A DNA stretch of 64,000 nucleotides from Limnohabitans sp. Rim11 (GTDB lineage Bacteria > Pseudomonadota > Gammaproteobacteria > Burkholderiales > Burkholderiaceae_C): contig NZ_CXOM01000002.1 of assembly GCF_001269365.1 (NCBI RefSeq), forward strand, positions 70,001 through 134,000, written 5' to 3'. Below, one piece after another: positions 1 to 9,360 of this stretch. Below the pieces are notes generated by a model. That model saw only the letters and a program-made list of their open reading frames with translations, searched no databases and was not told the DNA's origin. The stretch's first letter is position 1, and every line of letters starts with the position of its first letter. The position numbers were made by a program, and so were the translations under genes.

Positions 1-153
1 TTTGAAAACTTGTTCGACCCCAGCAAAGGCACGCCCGTGCTGGTGGTCACCTTCATTGCTTTGCTTGAGTTGGCCAAAGAGACACTGATTGAAATTACCC
101 AAGCCGAAGCCTTTGCGCCCATCTATGTGCGCTTGGCCTTCACGCCGGTTTGA
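1..153 (+). CDS. scpA: Segregation and condensation protein A, C-terminal fragment
   Basis: The window opens inside a frame that runs 50 codons to a TGA stop. The fragment contains VTFIALLELAKE followed by a segment ending in PIYVRLAFTPV, which matches the C-terminal winged-helix end of ScpA, the kleisin subunit that bridges SMC heads in the bacterial condensin complex. Only the tail is present, so the identification rests on this short signature. The next gene, gpsA, is convergent, with a gap of about 20 bases. Start and upstream context lie outside the window. Confidence 0.7.
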   Translation, partial: FENLFDPSKGTPVLVVTFIALLELAKETLIEITQAEAFAPIYVRLAFTPV

Positions 154-174
154 TGTACTTGGCAGCTTGCTAAC

Positions 175-1197
175 TTAAGCAAGCTCGCCCTTGGCGCCGC
201 GTCCCATCAAGGCCGCAACCGCCTCGGCAGGCTTGAGTTGGCCATCCAACAAAGCCACCACCGCCTGTGCAATGGGCATCTCAACACCCAAGGCTTGTGC
301 CCGTTTGAGCACCGTGCGCGCGCTGTAAACACCTTCGGCCACATGGCCCAAAGACTGAACGGCCTGCTGAAGGTCCATGCCTTGCGCCAGCAACAAACCG
401 ACTTTGCGATTGCGACTTAAATCGCCAGTGGCCGTGAGCACCAAATCGCCCAGCCCAGACAGGCCCATGAAGGTTTCGGGCTTGGCGCCCAAAGCCACGC
501 CCAATCGGGTCATTTCAGACAAGCCCCGCGTAATGAGCGCTGCGCGTGCATTGAGACCCAAATTGAGGCCATCGCACAAACCCGTGGCAATGGCCAACAC
601 ATTTTTAACAGCGCCACCCACCTCAACACCCACCATGTCCTCATTGGCATAAATGCGCAAACTGGGACTGTGAAATGCATCCACCAAAATTTGACGCACC
701 TGCTGGTGTGCACTGGCAGCCACCAAAGCGGTTGGCTGGGCTTGAGCCACTTCTAAAGCAAAGCTAGGACCACTAAGGGCACCCGCCATCAAGTGAGGCG
801 CAACCTGCTGACAAACTTCATGAGGCATGGCACCCGACTCGATGCCTTCCGATGCCGCTTCAAAACCCTTGCACAACCAGGCCACAGGCACTTGTGCGGC
901 GCTCAAAGTTTGAAGCATGGCTCTGAGCGCGGCCATGGGCGTTGCCACCACAATCAAATCATGTTGGCAGGCCCATGCAGACACATCTAGCAGGGGCGTG
1001 CTGAGCACTTGCAATGCAGGAGGGAGTTGTATGCCAGGCAAATAACGCGCATTGACACGCTGCGTTTGCATGTCCTTGGCCACTGCCGCGTCACGCGTCC
1101 ACAACTGAACAACATGACCGGCCGCGTGACGACTGGCACTGATGGCCAGCGCTGTGCCCCAAGCACCTGCCCCGATGACCGCAATCTTCAGGCTCAA
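175..1197 (-). CDS. gpsA: NAD(P)-dependent glycerol-3-phosphate dehydrogenase
   Basis: This is the cytoplasmic enzyme that reduces dihydroxyacetone phosphate to sn-glycerol-3-phosphate, the backbone for phospholipids. The 340-residue length is normal. The N-terminus carries the dinucleotide-binding GxGxxG in [14 protein letters not shown], and the C-terminal half has the substrate motif [14 protein letters not shown] with the catalytic Lys, followed by [11 protein letters not shown]. The start is a TTG, because the Rossmann motif begins only a few residues in and no ATG fits. secB lies 18 bases upstream and likely shares its transcript, as commonly seen in betaproteobacteria (secB-gpsA). Confidence 0.95.
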   Translation of the reverse strand: MSLKIAVIGAGAWGTALAISASRHAAGHVVQLWTRDAAVAKDMQTQRVNARYLPGIQLPPALQVLSTPLLDVSAWACQHDLIVVATPMAALRAMLQTLSAAQVPVAWLCKGFEAASEGIESGAMPHEVCQQVAPHLMAGALSGPSFALEVAQAQPTALVAASAHQQVRQILVDAFHSPSLRIYANEDMVGVEVGGAVKNVLAIATGLCDGLNLGLNARAALITRGLSEMTRLGVALGAKPETFMGLSGLGDLVLTATGDLSRNRKVGLLLAQGMDLQQAVQSLGHVAEGVYSARTVLKRAQALGVEMPIAQAVVALLDGQLKPAEAVAALMGRGAKGELA

Positions 1198-1215
1198 GCT
1201 AGAGGCTCTGAAAGA

Positions 1216-1677
1216 TTACTGAACTTGCGGTGCAGCGGCAGCTTGCTTGGCCGCTTCTGCTTGCTGTTGCTCGTACATGGCTTGGAAGTTAATTTCGGCC
1301 AAATGGACAGGCGGGAAGCCAGCGCGCGTAACCAAGTCGGCCACGTTGCCACGCAAATAGGGGTACACGATTTGAGGGCAAGCGATGCCCATGATGGCAC
1401 CCATTTGGTCTTCTGGCACATTGCGAATTTCGAAAATACCCGCTTGCTTGCATTCCACCAAGAAGACTGTTTTGTCTTCAATTTTGGTGTGCACAGTGGC
1501 TGTGACGCAAATTTCGAAAACACCATCGGCGGCCTGGTTGGCTTCAACACCCAACTGAATATCCACTGCGGGTTGTTGCTGCTCCAACAAGATAGCAGGT
1601 GAATTGGGCTGTTCCAAAGACGCTTCTTTCAAGTAAACGCGCTGAATTTGGAACACGGGGTTGTTTTCTTCGGACAT
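1216..1677 (-). CDS. secB: Protein-export chaperone SecB
   Basis: SecB is a homotetrameric cytosolic chaperone that holds preproteins unfolded and delivers them to SecA for export. The 153-residue protein has the family's normal size and contains [21 protein letters not shown] near the N-terminus (in two overlapping parts) and [13 protein letters not shown] near the C-terminus. The start is ATG. It lies between grxC (upstream on the same strand, about 114 bases away) and gpsA. The acidic, glutamine/alanine-rich C-terminal tail is usual for betaproteobacterial SecB. Confidence 0.96.
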   Translation of the reverse strand: MSEENNPVFQIQRVYLKEASLEQPNSPAILLEQQQPAVDIQLGVEANQAADGVFEICVTATVHTKIEDKTVFLVECKQAGIFEIRNVPEDQMGAIMGIACPQIVYPYLRGNVADLVTRAGFPPVHLAEINFQAMYEQQQAEAAKQAAAAPQVQ

Positions 1678-1791
1678 AAAAACTCTTGAGTTGAAAGTAA
1701 TCTTCCCATCGGTTGCCAGATCTAGCTTGAACCTTGGGCCAAGCTAGATTATGACCGATGGATACTGGCTTAATTTGGCGGCAATGCTGAC

Positions 1792-2049
1792 TTATGCCTG
1801 CAACAGAGGCATCAGCCCACCTTTGGCATCCAAGGCCATCAGGTCATCACAGCCGCCCACATGGGTGTCGCCAATGAAAATTTGGGGCACGGTTCTGCGC
1901 CCAGTGATGTTCATCATGTGCTCGCGGGCTTCGGGTAACTGGTCGATCCTGATTTCTTCAATCTCGGCCACACCCTTGGCCTTCAATATTTGTTTGGCAC
2001 GAACGCAATAAGGGCAGACGGCAGTGGTGTACATCTTCACGGGGGACAT
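1792..2049 (-). CDS. grxC: Glutaredoxin 3 (dithiol)
   Basis: This is a small cytosolic thiol-disulfide oxidoreductase reduced by glutathione. The 85-residue thioredoxin-fold protein has the dithiol active site CPYC in VCPYCVRAKQIL, the TVPQIFI cis-proline segment, and a GGCDDLMAL glutathione-binding helix start. The size and order of motifs are those of GrxC. An ATG start follows a 30-base gap after the rhodanese gene, so the two are probably co-transcribed with secB and gpsA. It differs clearly from the monothiol glutaredoxin (CGFS) elsewhere in this window. Confidence 0.95.
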   Translation of the reverse strand: MSPVKMYTTAVCPYCVRAKQILKAKGVAEIEEIRIDQLPEAREHMMNITGRRTVPQIFIGDTHVGGCDDLMALDAKGGLMPLLQA

Positions 2050-2079
2050 GGCAACTCCAAATTTTGTCGAAAACCGAAA

Positions 2080-2487
2080 TTAGGCTTTTTCTGTGGGCAA
2101 ACTGGCTTCACGCCAGGCTTTCAGACCACCCGCCAAGGCTTGGGCGCGCTCGTAGCCCAGCTTTTTGGCTTGGGATGCTGCGCGAGAAGCACGGCCGCCT
2201 GATTGACACACCAAAATGACAGGCACGCTTTTGTTTTTAACCACCGAAGGCAATTGGGCCTCAAGCTGCGCCAAAGGAATGTTTTTAGAACCCACCGCAT
2301 GTCCTTGGGCAAATTCGTTGGGTTCACACACGTCGATCAAAACCGCTTTTTCGCGGTTCATCAGCAAAACCGCCTCGGTCGGTACAACACCACCCGCGGC
2401 ACCTTGGGTCAGCGTGGGTAGAAACAAGGCCAAGGCCGAGCCAGCAGCAACCGCCACCAACATCCAGTTTTCAATCAAAAAATTCAC
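2080..2487 (-). CDS. Membrane-anchored single-domain rhodanese
   Basis: This 135-residue protein has one N-terminal hydrophobic segment (about residues 8-28) followed by a rhodanese domain. The putative catalytic cysteine sits in LVCQSGGRASRA, a loop typical of active sulfurtransferases; VLIDVCEPNEFAQGHAVGSKNIP is the usual domain entry (described in parts). It probably faces the periplasm or the membrane surface and transfers sulfane sulfur, but the acceptor is unknown. The start is a GTG. It is the first gene of the rhodanese-grxC-secB-gpsA run, divergent from gpmA. Confidence 0.88.
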   Translation of the reverse strand: MNFLIENWMLVAVAAGSALALFLPTLTQGAAGGVVPTEAVLLMNREKAVLIDVCEPNEFAQGHAVGSKNIPLAQLEAQLPSVVKNKSVPVILVCQSGGRASRAASQAKKLGYERAQALAGGLKAWREASLPTEKA

Positions 2488-2598
2488 AAAAAACCCTTAA
2501 AAAGTTCATCTGCAGCCAATTTATAAGCCGCATGCCAGATTCGAATTCTAAAATGCGAAACATCAACTTGTATTTTTTGATCGATTAAACCTTTAACC

Positions 2599-3342
2599 AT
2601 GTACAAATTAGTTCTTATTCGTCACGGCGAATCCACTTGGAATTTAGAAAACCGCTTCACTGGCTGGACCGACGTCGACCTCACGCCAACGGGCATTGAA
2701 CAAGCCAAGGCCGCTGGCCGCCTCCTCAAAGCCGAAGGCTATGAGTTTGATCTGGCCTACACCAGTGTGCTCAAACGCGCTATTCACACCTTGTGGCACA
2801 CCTTGGACGCCATGGAACGTCAATGGCTGCCCGTGCACAACAACTGGCGCCTGAACGAGCGTCACTACGGCGCATTGCAAGGCCTGAACAAAGCCGAAAC
2901 CGCCAAAAAATTTGGCGATGAGCAAGTGTTGGTGTGGCGCCGCAGCTATGACACACCGCCCCCAGCCCTCGAGCCACAAGACCCCCGCAGTGAACGAGCC
3001 GACCTGCGCTACGCCAAACTAAACCCTGCCGACATTCCCCTGACGGAGTGCCTGAAAGACACCGTGGAACGCGTCATTCCTTTCTGGAACGATTCCATGG
3101 CGCCCGCTATCAAGGCGGGCAAACGCATTGTGGTGGCCGCCCATGGCAATTCCATTCGCGCCCTCATCAAATACTTGGACAACATTTCGGACGACGCCAT
3201 TGTGAATTTGAACATTCCCAACGGCATTCCATTGGTTTACGAATTGGACGCCAACCTCAAGCCCATCAAGCACTACTACTTGGGTGATGCAGAAGCCGCC
3301 GCCAAAGCTGCTGCCGCAGTCGCTAGCCAAGGCAAGGCTTAA
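2599..3342 (+). CDS. gpmA: 2,3-bisphosphoglycerate-dependent phosphoglycerate mutase
   Basis: This enzyme interconverts 3- and 2-phosphoglycerate in glycolysis and gluconeogenesis. The 247 residues match the dPGM family. The phosphohistidine motif [10 protein letters not shown] is at residues 6-15, the second histidine is in [10 protein letters not shown], and the [15 protein letters not shown] segment is the family hallmark. The ATG start has little Shine-Dalgarno sequence. It is divergent from the rhodanese gene across a 111-base gap; TAAAAT at 2549-2554 is a possible -10 box. The alanine-rich C-terminal tail is typical of burkholderial GpmA. Confidence 0.97.
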   Translation: MYKLVLIRHGESTWNLENRFTGWTDVDLTPTGIEQAKAAGRLLKAEGYEFDLAYTSVLKRAIHTLWHTLDAMERQWLPVHNNWRLNERHYGALQGLNKAETAKKFGDEQVLVWRRSYDTPPPALEPQDPRSERADLRYAKLNPADIPLTECLKDTVERVIPFWNDSMAPAIKAGKRIVVAAHGNSIRALIKYLDNISDDAIVNLNIPNGIPLVYELDANLKPIKHYYLGDAEAAAKAAAAVASQGKA

Positions 3343-3384
3343 GCGAAGGGTGTATATTGACTCTAAAGGAGGCCCTTTGGGTCA

Positions 3385-4848
3385 ATGAACATGGGACATA
3401 AATTGAAAATTGTGGGCTGGTTAAGTGTCGGTGCCTTGGCGGGTGCCCTCACCACCATTTCGCTCCAAACCACCGCCAGGGGAACCTTTGCCCCATTGCC
3501 TTTAGAAGAATTGCAACAACTGGCCGCGGTTTTTGGCATGGTCAAAAGTGACTATGTAGAAAAAGTCGACGAGAAGAAACTGATCACTGAGGCCATCTCT
3601 GGCATGGTCTCTAGCCTCGACCCGCACTCACAGTACTTCGACAAAAAGAGCTTCAAAGAATTCAGCGAAGGCACCTCTGGTCGTTTTGTAGGCGTTGGCA
3701 TTGAAATCACGCAAGAAGAAGGCGTGGTCAAGGTGGTCTCCCCCATTGAAGGCTCACCGGCCGATCGTGCTGGCCTTAAGCCCAACGATCTGATTACCAA
3801 AATTGACGAGACCTTTGTCAAAGGCTTGTCCATGAACGATGCCGTCAAGCGCATGCGTGGCGAGCCCAATACCAAAGTGTTTTTGACCATCTTCCGAAAA
3901 GACGAGAGTCGCACCTTCACGGTCACCATTGTTCGGGAAGAAATCAAAACTCAATCGGTCAAGTCCAAGTTAATTGAACCTGGATATGGTTGGATTCGAG
4001 TCTCTCAATTCCAAGAAAGAACCGTTGAAGACTTCTCTCGCAAACTAGAAGACTTGTTCAAACAAGACCCCAAACTCAAAGGCTTGGTGCTTGATTTGCG
4101 CAACGATCCCGGTGGCCTTTTGGATGCGGCAGTGGCTTTGTCTGCAGCCTTCTTGCCCGAGAACGCTATTGTGGTTTCAACCAACGGGCAATTGGAAGAA
4201 AGCAAGTTTGTTTACAAAGCAGCGCCGCAGTTTTGGCGTCGCAGTTCAGACAGCGACCCCATTCAGCGCCTCACACAAAACACCCAAGGCCAATTGAAAA
4301 AAATTCCGCTGGTGGTGCTGGTCAATGAAGGCTCTGCCTCCGCCAGCGAAATTGTGGCTGGCGCTTTGCAAGACCACAAGCGCGCCATCGTCATGGGCAG
4401 TCAAACTTTTGGCAAAGGCTCGGTTCAAACCGTTCGCCAACTCGGCCCCGACACAGCCCTCAAGCTCACCACTGCGCGTTACTACACGCCCAATGGCCGC
4501 ACCATTCAAGCCAAAGGCATCTTGCCCGATGTGATGCTGGATGAAACCGAAAACGGCAATGTATTTGCAGCATTGCGCACGCGTGAGGCCGACTTAGAAA
4601 AACACTTGGGCAACGGCCAAGAAGAAGAAAAGAAAAATGAAGCTCGCCAAAAAGCACGCGAAGAAGCTTTGAAAAAGTTGGAAGCGGATGCCAAGAAACC
4701 TGAATCAGAAAGACGGCCCCCTGAATTTGGCTCTGCCAAAGATTTCCAACTGAATCAGGCTTTGAACCAACTCAAGGGTTTGCCTGTCAAAGTCAGCACC
4801 ACTTTGGCTGAGCGCAAAGAAGACAGCAAAGACAAAAAAGACAAGTGA
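3385..4848 (+). CDS. S41-family C-terminal processing protease
   Basis: This is a periplasmic tail-specific serine protease of the CtpA/Prc type. The 487-residue protein has an N-terminal signal anchor (about residues 9-27), a PDZ domain (about 100-180) and the S41 core. The nucleophile region is GSASASE (316-322) and the general base Lys is in FGKGS (Lys344). The C-terminal 70 residues are highly charged and probably disordered. A perfect AAAGGAGG Shine-Dalgarno at 3365-3372 lies 12 bases before the first ATG and nearer the next one (3391), so the start could be six bases later. It is probably co-transcribed with gpmA (42-base gap). Confidence 0.94.
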   Translation: MNMGHKLKIVGWLSVGALAGALTTISLQTTARGTFAPLPLEELQQLAAVFGMVKSDYVEKVDEKKLITEAISGMVSSLDPHSQYFDKKSFKEFSEGTSGRFVGVGIEITQEEGVVKVVSPIEGSPADRAGLKPNDLITKIDETFVKGLSMNDAVKRMRGEPNTKVFLTIFRKDESRTFTVTIVREEIKTQSVKSKLIEPGYGWIRVSQFQERTVEDFSRKLEDLFKQDPKLKGLVLDLRNDPGGLLDAAVALSAAFLPENAIVVSTNGQLEESKFVYKAAPQFWRRSSDSDPIQRLTQNTQGQLKKIPLVVLVNEGSASASEIVAGALQDHKRAIVMGSQTFGKGSVQTVRQLGPDTALKLTTARYYTPNGRTIQAKGILPDVMLDETENGNVFAALRTREADLEKHLGNGQEEEKKNEARQKAREEALKKLEADAKKPESERRPPEFGSAKDFQLNQALNQLKGLPVKVSTTLAERKEDSKDKKDK

Positions 4849-4854
4849 TCGCGC

Positions 4855-5610
4855 ATGAGGGATGACCAACTGCTGCGCTATTCACGCCATATTCTTTTAA
4901 ATGAATGGGGCGTGGATGGCCAAGAGCGAGTCTCTCAATCGCATGCGCTTGTTGTGGGTGCAGGCGGATTAGGTTCTCCCGCGGCCTTGTACCTGGCCAG
5001 TGCCGGCGTTGGCCAGATCACCCTGATCGATCACGATGTGGTCGACGTCACCAATTTGCAAAGGCAAATTGCCCACACCCAAGATCGTGTAGGCCAACTC
5101 AAAGTTGAATCTTTGAAAAAAGCCATTGAACAAATCAATCCTGAAGTTCAAGTTCAATGCATCGCGCAGCGCGCAGATTCGGTTTTACTCAATCACCACG
5201 TGGCTCTGGCCGATGTGGTCCTTGATTGCACAGACAACTTTGAAACGCGGCATGCCATCAACCTGGCCTGCGTGCAACACAATAAGCCTTTGGTGTCAGG
5301 CTCTGCTTTGCGCATGGACGGTCAGGTCGCGGTTTATGACATCCGCCAAAGCCAAGCACCCTGCTACGCCTGCGTCTTTCCGCCGACTCAACAATTTGAA
5401 GAAACGCGATGCGCCACCATGGGCGTTTTGGCCCCATTGGTTGGCATCATTGGCAGCCTTCAAGCCACCGAAGCGCTGAAAATTCTCAGCGGCATGGGCG
5501 CCAGTTTGACGGGCCAACTGATTCTTTTCAACGCGCAATTCATGGAGTGGCAAACACTTCAAACGCATCGCCATGTGCAATGCCCCGTTTGCAGCGCCCA
5601 CCGTTCATAG
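4855..5610 (+). CDS. MoeB/ThiF/HesA-type adenylyltransferase
   Basis: This E1-like enzyme adenylates the C-terminal glycine of a small sulfur carrier (MoaD or ThiS type). The 251 residues carry the nucleotide motif VVGAGGLGSPAALYLA, the R-containing DVTNLQRQI segment, DVVLDCTDNFETR, a conserved cysteine in EETRCATMG, and two CxxC pairs (CYAC and CPVC) that should bind structural zinc. Whether it serves molybdopterin (MoeB) or thiamine (ThiF) cannot be told from sequence alone, and no MoaD/ThiS partner is nearby. It starts six bases after the protease stop, so the genes are coupled. Confidence 0.9.
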   Translation: MRDDQLLRYSRHILLNEWGVDGQERVSQSHALVVGAGGLGSPAALYLASAGVGQITLIDHDVVDVTNLQRQIAHTQDRVGQLKVESLKKAIEQINPEVQVQCIAQRADSVLLNHHVALADVVLDCTDNFETRHAINLACVQHNKPLVSGSALRMDGQVAVYDIRQSQAPCYACVFPPTQQFEETRCATMGVLAPLVGIIGSLQATEALKILSGMGASLTGQLILFNAQFMEWQTLQTHRHVQCPVCSAHRS

Positions 5611-5611
5611 C

Positions 5612-7273
5612 ATGAAGCCTCTTTCGACTTGGTTGCCTTTCCTCAATTGGCCCAAACTAACACCTGAGCTTTTCAAGAGTGAAGTGTCCGCCGGATTTAT
5701 CGTGGCATTGCTCATGGTGCCCCAGTCGGTGGCCTATGCCGCATTGGCCGGCATGCCCTTGGTAACTGGGCTGTATGCGGCTTTGCTACCTGCCCTGGTG
5801 GGCGTCATGTGGGGCGGCACACTTCGCTTGTCGACGGGCCCCACCGCATTGACCTGTGTGCTGATCAGCGCCACCCTTTCGGGCTTGGCAGAACCAGGCT
5901 CGCCCTTGTGGGTGGACATGGCCATTTGGCTGGCGTTGATGGCTGGCTGCCTTCAACTGTTGATGGGCGCCTTTAAGAATGGCTGGTTGTTGAATTTAAT
6001 CAGCTCACCCGTGATGACGGGATTCACGCAGGCCGCGGGCCTGTTGATCATCACCTCCCAATTGCCAGCCCTAACTGGATGGCAAGGCGGCACCAGTTTC
6101 AATGTGCCTGAGTTGGCATTTGGTTTGGGCAGTTTGTTGCTGTTGTTGATGGCCAAACAATGGGCACCACGATGGCCCAGCATCATGCTGGTGGTGGCCA
6201 TCATGGGCTTGTTAAGTTATCTGTTTCATTTTGCAGACTCGGGCGGGGCTGTCATTGGCGCACTGCCTTCCGACCTGCCTCGTCTCATTGTGCCAACTTG
6301 GCTAGACGGCTCGGTCTTGGCCCAACTGGTGGGTCCTGCCGTGCTCATTGCATTCGTCAGTTTTTTAGAGGCGGCCTCCAGCGCCAAAACTGCCAATCAA
6401 AAGGCAGGCACCACCTGGCAAGACAACCAAGACTTGATGGGACAAGGCTTGGCCAAAATAGCTTCTGCTTTCAGTGGCAGTTTTGCCACCAGCATCTCGT
6501 TTTCTAGATCTGCTATTGCACTGGAAGCCGGTGCCAAAACAGGCTGGTCTGTCGTTGCCACCTGCGCATTTGTGGGCTTGTCATTGTTTGCGGCGCCAGC
6601 ACTTTTTCATGTGCCACGCGCCGTGTTGGCCGCCATTGTGATCTTGGCCGTTTCGAGCCTTCTCAAGCCCATGGCCTTTGTCAAACTCTGGCAAATTTCT
6701 CGCGTCGAGGCCACCACCTCCTTGCTGACCTTTGGCATTACCTTGCTAAGTGCACCGCGCATCTATTGGGGCGTCTTGGCAGGCGTTCTGATGGGGTTGA
6801 GTCATTTTCTGCATACCCACCTACACCCCCGCATCATCGAGGTGGGCTTGCACGATGACGGCAGTTTAAGAGACCGTCATTTGTGGCATTTACCGCCCCT
6901 TGCTTCCGACGTGTTTGCAGTGCGCATGGATGCAGAGCTTGATTTTGCAGCGGCCAGCAGTTTTGAAAAATACCTGACCGAACACCTTCGAGAATTGCCT
7001 CACATTCAACACGTATGTTTGTTTGCGCAGCCCATCAACCGAATTGATGCAACCGGCGTTGAGACCCTTCAACAATTGAGAAAGCAATTAGGTTCGCGCG
7101 GCATTCAACTGCACATCAGCGGCATCAAACTGCCTGTCGAAAAGGCGCTGCGTTTGGCGGGTGAACTCAAATCAGAAGATGGCGTACACCTGTACAGAAC
7201 CGATGCGGAGGCCTTGGTCGCTTTGCGTTCTTTGCAAGCCCTGCCCAACGATATTGCAGGCATGGCCATCTAG
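5612..7273 (+). CDS. SulP-family inorganic anion transporter with STAS domain
   Basis: This 553-residue inner-membrane protein has about 10-12 hydrophobic segments and a C-terminal STAS domain (about the last 120 residues, containing the IDATGVETLQQL phosphorylation-loop-like region). The family motif QSVAYAALAGMPLVTGLYAA lies at the N-terminal end. SulP proteins carry sulfate, bicarbonate or other anions; the substrate is not visible here. The ATG at 5612 is preferred because it lies one base after the stop of the adenylyltransferase and the hydrophobic core begins soon after. The next gene is convergent. Confidence 0.93.
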   Translation: MKPLSTWLPFLNWPKLTPELFKSEVSAGFIVALLMVPQSVAYAALAGMPLVTGLYAALLPALVGVMWGGTLRLSTGPTALTCVLISATLSGLAEPGSPLWVDMAIWLALMAGCLQLLMGAFKNGWLLNLISSPVMTGFTQAAGLLIITSQLPALTGWQGGTSFNVPELAFGLGSLLLLLMAKQWAPRWPSIMLVVAIMGLLSYLFHFADSGGAVIGALPSDLPRLIVPTWLDGSVLAQLVGPAVLIAFVSFLEAASSAKTANQKAGTTWQDNQDLMGQGLAKIASAFSGSFATSISFSRSAIALEAGAKTGWSVVATCAFVGLSLFAAPALFHVPRAVLAAIVILAVSSLLKPMAFVKLWQISRVEATTSLLTFGITLLSAPRIYWGVLAGVLMGLSHFLHTHLHPRIIEVGLHDDGSLRDRHLWHLPPLASDVFAVRMDAELDFAAASSFEKYLTEHLRELPHIQHVCLFAQPINRIDATGVETLQQLRKQLGSRGIQLHISGIKLPVEKALRLAGELKSEDGVHLYRTDAEALVALRSLQALPNDIAGMAI

Positions 7274-7295
7274 TTTCTGCGCCGACTTTAAAGCC

Positions 7296-8105
7296 TTAAG
7301 CGCTCACAATCCAGCCCTCTAAGGGATCAAATTCAGGAAGTCCGTAGTTGGCTTCATTTTGCAGGCTAGCCCACGCCGCTTGCACCATGCACAACACAGC
7401 GTCCAAGGCATCGCCAGACCCATCGGCCAGCAAAGTGTCGTGCTGGGCAGCACTCAGTTTTAATCGCAGGCTCAACTTGGTTTGGCCCATGTCTAAAGCA
7501 TGCAAAATGTCTTTGCGGGCTAGCCATCTGTCTGGCGTCTGCTTTGACTTGTCATCGCTTTTATAGCTTCTGTGCCCCACCAATTCACGCGCCAACAAAC
7601 CTGGGTAGGCTTCAAGTGCAATGCGCTGACCGTCGCCTGCTTGCATGTGGGGCAAGGTCCAACCAGCTGCTCGCAGCAAAGGCACGCCTGCATGCATCAT
7701 CCAAGCCACTGGCGGATTGACCCACTTCATGGAAGGACTGGAGCCTGCAGGTAAGTCGGTTGCACGGTGCGCAAATTTGGCGCCTACGGGCCGCGCATCA
7801 CAAAAGGCTTTGAAAAATTGTCTTAATTCTTCTCGCGTATGCGATGCAAATTGGTCCATGCATTCTGGCCATGATGTCGGCCAGTTCATGTGCACCACAA
7901 ATGCGCGGGGTAAGCCAAATGGCAAATCAAAGCCGGCAACGCATGGGGCGTTGGTGGGACTTGGTTGTTGAAGGAACTCTAAAAACTCGGGCAGCGTTTG
8001 AAAGAAATTCAAACGGTCTAATTGCACCGCGCCACGATGCAGGCGCCCGACGGCAACGACTATAGGCTTGCGTTTGGACGGGCTGCTTGAAAAATCGCAG
8101 CCCAT
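7296..8105 (-). CDS. DUF429 family protein (predicted RNase H-like nuclease)
   Basis: The 269-residue protein begins with MGCDFSSSPSKRKPIVVAVG, the acidic strand typical of the DUF429 family, which is predicted to have an RNase H-like fold. Further conserved pieces are AGFDLPFGLPRAF, EAYPGLLARELVG and GSGDALDAVLCMVQAAW with an aspartate that could complete the acidic centre. The function is unknown. A TTG further upstream is possible, but ATG at 8105 fits the domain start and leaves a 19-base gap after the BLUF gene, suggesting co-transcription with BLUF and folE. Confidence 0.85.
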   Translation of the reverse strand: MGCDFSSSPSKRKPIVVAVGRLHRGAVQLDRLNFFQTLPEFLEFLQQPSPTNAPCVAGFDLPFGLPRAFVVHMNWPTSWPECMDQFASHTREELRQFFKAFCDARPVGAKFAHRATDLPAGSSPSMKWVNPPVAWMMHAGVPLLRAAGWTLPHMQAGDGQRIALEAYPGLLARELVGHRSYKSDDKSKQTPDRWLARKDILHALDMGQTKLSLRLKLSAAQHDTLLADGSGDALDAVLCMVQAAWASLQNEANYGLPEFDPLEGWIVSA

Positions 8106-8124
8106 CAAACACGTGGCAGAAACC

Positions 8125-8547
8125 TCAGGCGCGCCCAATGATCGAAGCCGTGGCCATGAGTTCCTCTAGCAAGGCCAAAGAAACTGAGCCAGACACACTG
8201 TAGGGGTCGAGCTCTGCACGCTCGGAGTATTTCAAGAGAATGCTGGTGTTGACGCGAGACACATCCACCTGCCCCATGGTCCAGCCGCTGAAGCGCCGCT
8301 CAGAAATTTCTTCATAGTGCAAGAGCACCACTTGTTTGTGACGAGCATCTTTTTGAATGTGGCCGTACAAATCGCTGACAGCCTCACGGCCACCTTCGAT
8401 GGCCTGCAAAAAGATACCGCCGCCATAGACCAAGATGCCCGTGATGCCTGTACTGGGGTTGAATTGTCTGGACTGGGCCAAAATAGATTCAATGACATCG
8501 GGATGAGGATCAACTGCGCGGCTGGCGTAAAGTAAACGAACCAACAT
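8125..8547 (-). CDS. BLUF-domain blue-light sensor
   Basis: This 140-residue stand-alone BLUF protein binds FAD and senses blue light. The key residues are visible: Tyr7 in RLLYASR, Asn30, Gln48 in GGIFLQAIEG, and the Trp89/Met91 pair in FSGWTMGQ, which correspond to Tyr21, Asn45, Gln63, Trp104 and Met106 of AppA. The KDARH strand is also conserved. There is no output domain, only about 45 extra C-terminal residues, so the signal must pass through a partner protein. The ATG at 8547 lies two bases after the folE stop, so it is almost certainly translated from the folE transcript. Confidence 0.92.
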   Translation of the reverse strand: MLVRLLYASRAVDPHPDVIESILAQSRQFNPSTGITGILVYGGGIFLQAIEGGREAVSDLYGHIQKDARHKQVVLLHYEEISERRFSGWTMGQVDVSRVNTSILLKYSERAELDPYSVSGSVSLALLEELMATASIIGRA

Positions 8548-8549
8548 GA

Positions 8550-9263
8550 TCAGGCCTTTCTGGGAATCAATGACAAGAACTCTCGGCGCAAATTGGCATC
8601 CTTGAGAAACACACCGCGCATGACCGAGTTGATCATTTTGCTGTCCATGTCTTTGACACCTCGCCAGCCCATGCAAAAGTGGCTGGCTTCCATGACGATG
8701 GCCAAGCCATCAGGCTGCGTCTTGCGTTGAATCAAGTCGGCCAATTGCACCACGGCTTCTTCTTGAATTTGGGGGCGGCCCATGATCCATTCGGCCAGGC
8801 GTGCGTACTTGGACAGGCCAATGACGTTGGTGTGTTCGTTGGGCATCACACCAATCCAAATTTGACCGATGACTGGGCACAGGTGGTGACTGCAAGCGCT
8901 GCGAACCGTGATGGGACCCACAATCATGAGCTCGTTCAGGTGCTCTGCATTGGGAAATTCTGTGACTTCGGGGCCTTCAACATAGCGGCCTTTGAAGACT
9001 TCCTTCAAATACATTTTGGCCACACGGCGGGCTGTGTCTTGGGTGTTGTGATCGTTTTGCGTATCGATCACCATGCTGTCCAACACGGTTTGCATTTTGG
9101 CGCTGACTTCGTCCAACAAATGATCGAGTTCACCGGGTTGAATGAACTCAGCAATGTTGTCGTTGGCGTTGAAGCGTTTGCGTGCTGCCAAGATGCGCTC
9201 GCGAATCTTGACGGACATCGGCGTACCGTTGTCGTCTGCGGGCAATTGAGCGGGTGCGGTCAT
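8550..9263 (-). CDS. folE: GTP cyclohydrolase I (FolE type)
   Basis: This enzyme converts GTP to 7,8-dihydroneopterin triphosphate, the first step to tetrahydrofolate. The 237 residues include CSHHLCPVIGQIWIG with the zinc-binding Cys/His residues, VIGLSKYARL, and the second zinc cysteine in ASHFCMGWRGV. The ATG at 9263 is chosen over an upstream TTG. The C-terminus (SLIPRKA) is followed after two bases by the BLUF gene. nudB, the next enzyme of the pathway, is about 2.1 kb upstream on the same strand. Confidence 0.96.
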   Translation of the reverse strand: MTAPAQLPADDNGTPMSVKIRERILAARKRFNANDNIAEFIQPGELDHLLDEVSAKMQTVLDSMVIDTQNDHNTQDTARRVAKMYLKEVFKGRYVEGPEVTEFPNAEHLNELMIVGPITVRSACSHHLCPVIGQIWIGVMPNEHTNVIGLSKYARLAEWIMGRPQIQEEAVVQLADLIQRKTQPDGLAIVMEASHFCMGWRGVKDMDSKMINSVMRGVFLKDANLRREFLSLIPRKA

Positions 9264-9360
9264 ATGCTTTTGAGTGGAAATATCAAAACCCAATCCTACC
9301 AGTGATTGATGTCATTTGACTCAGTGTGGGGATGCCCTGAGCCTGGGTTGATCGACGGGT

